The notes beneath the pieces are model-generated. The model was not told where the DNA came from and ran no database searches. It was given only the letters and a program-made list of their open reading frames with translations. A stretch of 64,000 nt of DNA from Microbacterium dextranolyticum (lineage in GTDB: Bacteria; Actinomycetota; Actinomycetes; Actinomycetales; Microbacteriaceae). The stretch lies in NCBI RefSeq assembly GCF_016907295.1, contig NZ_JAFBBR010000001.1, positions 2,170,001 through 2,234,000 of the forward strand. The letters are read 5' to 3'. A program made the position numbers and the translations under genes. The first letter of the stretch is position 1; each line of letters starts with the position of its first letter. Shown here one piece after another: positions 62,063 to 64,000 of the stretch.

Positions 62063-64000
62063 TCAGGCGGCGCCGAGCGACTGCCGCAGCAGGTGCATGA
62101 GCGCCGACAGCTGGACCGAATCGCTGGATGCCGGGTCGATCTGCTCGCCGTCCAGCGCACGCGCCGCGAGCGACTGCTTCGAGTCGATGAGCTCGGCGAT
62201 CTTCGTGTCGATCGTGTGCGCGGCGATGATGCGCCAGGCCGTAACGGGCTCTTCCTGTCCGATGCGGTGGACGCGGTCGATCGCCTGCGTCTGCTCGGCG
62301 GCCGTCCACGACAATTCGGCGAGGACGACGTTCGAGGCGGCCTGCATGTTGAGGCCGACACCGGCCGCGGTGAGCGAACACACCGCGATCGCCACATCGG
62401 GATCGGAGTTGAACGCGTCGATGGCGTGCTGGCGCGCCGGCGTCGTCTGGTCTCCGCGGATCGAGATCGTGCGCAGCCCCGCCGCGGCGAAGTGCGCTTC
62501 GGCGGTGTCCATGACATCGATGTGCTTCGCGAAGAAGACGACCTTGCCGACCGACCGCTGCAGCTGCACGGCGTAGTCGGCGGCGAGAACCGCCTTGGCC
62601 TGACCGATACGACGCACCATCGTGAAGACGTTGTCGCCCCCGGCAGCGGCCGCCTTCGACTCTTCGAGTTCGCCGTGCGCGACGAGTCGGACGATGTCCT
62701 CGTCGACCTCGCCGATGAGCACCTTGTCGCCCCGCGCCTCGATGATGCGGCGGTACTTCGCCGCGAGTCGCTCGCCGAGCTCGCGCTCGGCGGCGCGGAT
62801 CGAGCGGCCGTAATCGTCGTCGAGCTCCACAGGGAGATCGGCGACGAGCTTGTCGGGCAGGTCGGCGGCGACGTCCTTCTTCTTGCGTCGCACGATGCCC
62901 ATCGAGATGACGGCGTCGCGCGCCTCGGGATAGAAGGCCTTGTCCGCCGGGGTGAAGCCCGTGGCATCCAGTTTCGCCATCAGCTCCGGACCCGGCTTCT
63001 CGCCGTTCGTCCAGCCGAGGAAGCGCCAGATCGCATCGAAGTCCTCGACGTCGTTGATCAGCGGCGTTCCGGTGAGGGCGAGCATGAGGGGGTTGTGCAC
63101 CTGCTCGCGGATCCGCGCACCGAGCGCCAGCACGTTCTGCGAACGCTGCGAGGTGAGGTTCTTGATGAAGTGCGCCTCGTCGACGACCATGCCCTTGAGC
63201 CCCAGCGATCCGAGCCACGACAGGTGGCGGTCGAGGACCTCGTAGTTGACGATGAAGACGTCCGCGAAGGCGTCGACGGTCGCCCCGTCGCCGTGGATGA
63301 CGGTCGCGCGGCGCTGCGGCGTCCACCGCTCGACCTCGCGTGCCCAGTTCATCTTGACCACGTTCGGAACGACAGCGAGCAGCGGGTAGGCGCCGGCGAC
63401 GGATGCCGCCAGCACCGACTGCGCCGTCTTGCCGAGTCCGGGCTCGTCCGCGAGCAGGAACGACCGGTGCCCCTCGCGGACCGACTCGAGGAACCGCGAC
63501 TGGTGCGGCATGATCTCCAGCCCCTTGGGCGAGAGGCGGTCGAACTCCGGCACGACCGGCAGCTCCATCGAGGCGGATGCCCCGCCGGCGCCGATCTCGA
63601 ACGCCTTGTAGAGGGGCCCCATGAGCTCCCAGCCATCGAGTCGACGACGGGCGGTGGATGCCGGTGCACGCAGCGTCAGGTCGGGGGCGAGGAAGGGGTT
63701 CGATTCGCGACGCGCCTCGACCTGCGGCGGCGTCACCTGGCGCTCGGCGAGCGCTGCCGGCACGACGGGGGTCTGCACGGGGGCGACATCGGTGATGATG
63801 AGCTCGTCTTCGGGCAGATCGGCACCCGACTCGAGCAGCCAGTCGCGGCGCATCCGCTTGGCGACCGGCGACGCGGCCTGGTCGACCTCGAGGAGCTGGA
63901 TGAGCGAGGTGTCGCGCGCGGCGGTCTTCGCCAGGATCGTGGCGACGCCGTCGAGCCGTTTGAGAAGCTCGGCGCGCGCCGCGGTCGGCACGGCCTCGTC
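62063..64000 (-). CDS. SNF2-family DEAD/DEAH helicase (5' end cut by window edge)
   Basis: At least 645 codons; the frame is open to the window's right edge, so the N-terminus is missing. SWI2/SNF2 motifs: I LADEPGLGKTAQ, II VVDEAHFIKN, III LALTGTPLINDVEDF, IV VVFFAKHIDVMDTA, V AGVGLNMQAAS, VI QAIDRVHRIGQ. Closest in pattern to SMARCAL1/HepA-like translocases involved in chromatin-like remodelling or fork repair. The GTG at 63991 is probably internal. Confidence 0.92.
   Translation of the reverse strand, partial: DEAVPTAARAELLKRLDGVATILAKTAARDTSLIQLLEVDQAASPVAKRMRRDWLLESGADLPEDELIITDVAPVQTPVVPAALAERQVTPPQVEARRESNPFLAPDLTLRAPASTARRRLDGWELMGPLYKAFEIGAGGASASMELPVVPEFDRLSPKGLEIMPHQSRFLESVREGHRSFLLADEPGLGKTAQSVLAASVAGAYPLLAVVPNVVKMNWAREVERWTPQRRATVIHGDGATVDAFADVFIVNYEVLDRHLSWLGSLGLKGMVVDEAHFIKNLTSQRSQNVLALGARIREQVHNPLMLALTGTPLINDVEDFDAIWRFLGWTNGEKPGPELMAKLDATGFTPADKAFYPEARDAVISMGIVRRKKKDVAADLPDKLVADLPVELDDDYGRSIRAAERELGERLAAKYRRIIEARGDKVLIGEVDEDIVRLVAHGELEESKAAAAGGDNVFTMVRRIGQAKAVLAADYAVQLQRSVGKVVFFAKHIDVMDTAEAHFAAAGLRTISIRGDQTTPARQHAIDAFNSDPDVAIAVCSLTAAGVGLNMQAASNVVLAELSWTAAEQTQAIDRVHRIGQEEPVTAWRIIAAHTIDTKIAELIDSKQSLAARALDGEQIDPASSDSVQLSALMHLLRQSLGAA

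Overview
This window is high-GC chromosomal DNA from an actinobacterium of the family Microbacteriaceae, most likely Microbacterium or a close relative. The evidence is the strong third-position GC bias, frequent GTG starts, many four-base ATGA/GTGA gene overlaps, CIRCE-controlled groEL, CarD, GlnR-type, SenX3/RegX3 and XPB-type genes, and several lineage-typical conserved hypotheticals (DUF3027, DUF3263, DUF4032). Most of the window is ordinary core genome. There is no prophage, plasmid origin, rRNA or CRISPR array.

Layout. 1-10.9 kb: a partial DtxR/IdeR iron repressor, serC, DUF3027, a cold-shock-domain protein, the XPB helicase with its helicase-associated partner, a CPBP protease, an OmpR-type two-component system and an orphan WXG100 protein. 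11-16.3 kb: groEL behind two CIRCE operators, cspA, a LytR_C protein, DUF3263, msrB coupled to a nitroreductase, and a DMT transporter. 16.5-22.3 kb: a GNAT fragment, an SDR, Dps, then a translationally coupled trio (acyl-CoA dehydrogenase-like, PIG-L deacetylase fused to a methyltransferase, GT2) and a lipoprotein. 22.4-27 kb: tRNA-Thr, a DsbA-like protein without its active-site cysteines, the shared sugar-ABC ATPase MsiK, a DUF4032 kinase-like protein and an NAD(P)-binding protein. 27-32.7 kb: the conserved carD-acyltransferase-ispDF-cysS-rlmB block.

33-45 kb and 51.6-55.9 kb hold a phosphate network: regX3/senX3, phoU, ppk1 followed by mutT1, and pstS-pstC-pstA-pstB. Each of phoU, ppk1 and pstS is preceded by 11-bp direct repeats resembling PhoP/RegX3 PHO boxes, so the sensor pair here probably drives all three. 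A GlnR-type nitrogen regulator sits directly upstream of ppk1.

45-51.5 kb holds the clearest candidate for an undescribed pathway. A 1321-residue Pls/PosA-type NRPS-like enzyme (adenylation, carrier and multi-membrane left-handed-beta-helix regions) is translationally coupled to an M1 metallopeptidase. A divergent Sfp-like phosphopantetheinyl transferase converges on the peptidase gene, and an Ala/Lys-rich protein with a SAP-like end lies 1 nt upstream of the NRPS.

56-60.9 kb is the accessory, repeat-rich part. It has a 28-bp minisatellite overlapping the end of an aminotransferase gene, a strongly folded 78-bp element, a 14-bp GC minisatellite, and a family of palindromic/tandem elements built on GTGTCCCACTTTC. 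One copy of that family is interrupted by an IS3-family element with TCC target duplications and a frameshifted transposase. A DUF559 nuclease-like gene lies between two of the palindromes. The window ends with pfkA and the 3' part of an SNF2 helicase gene.

Across the whole window the heptamer GGATGCC/GGCATCC occurs about 110 times by eye, roughly seven times expectation and equally on both strands. It is also present in the loop of the palindromic repeat.
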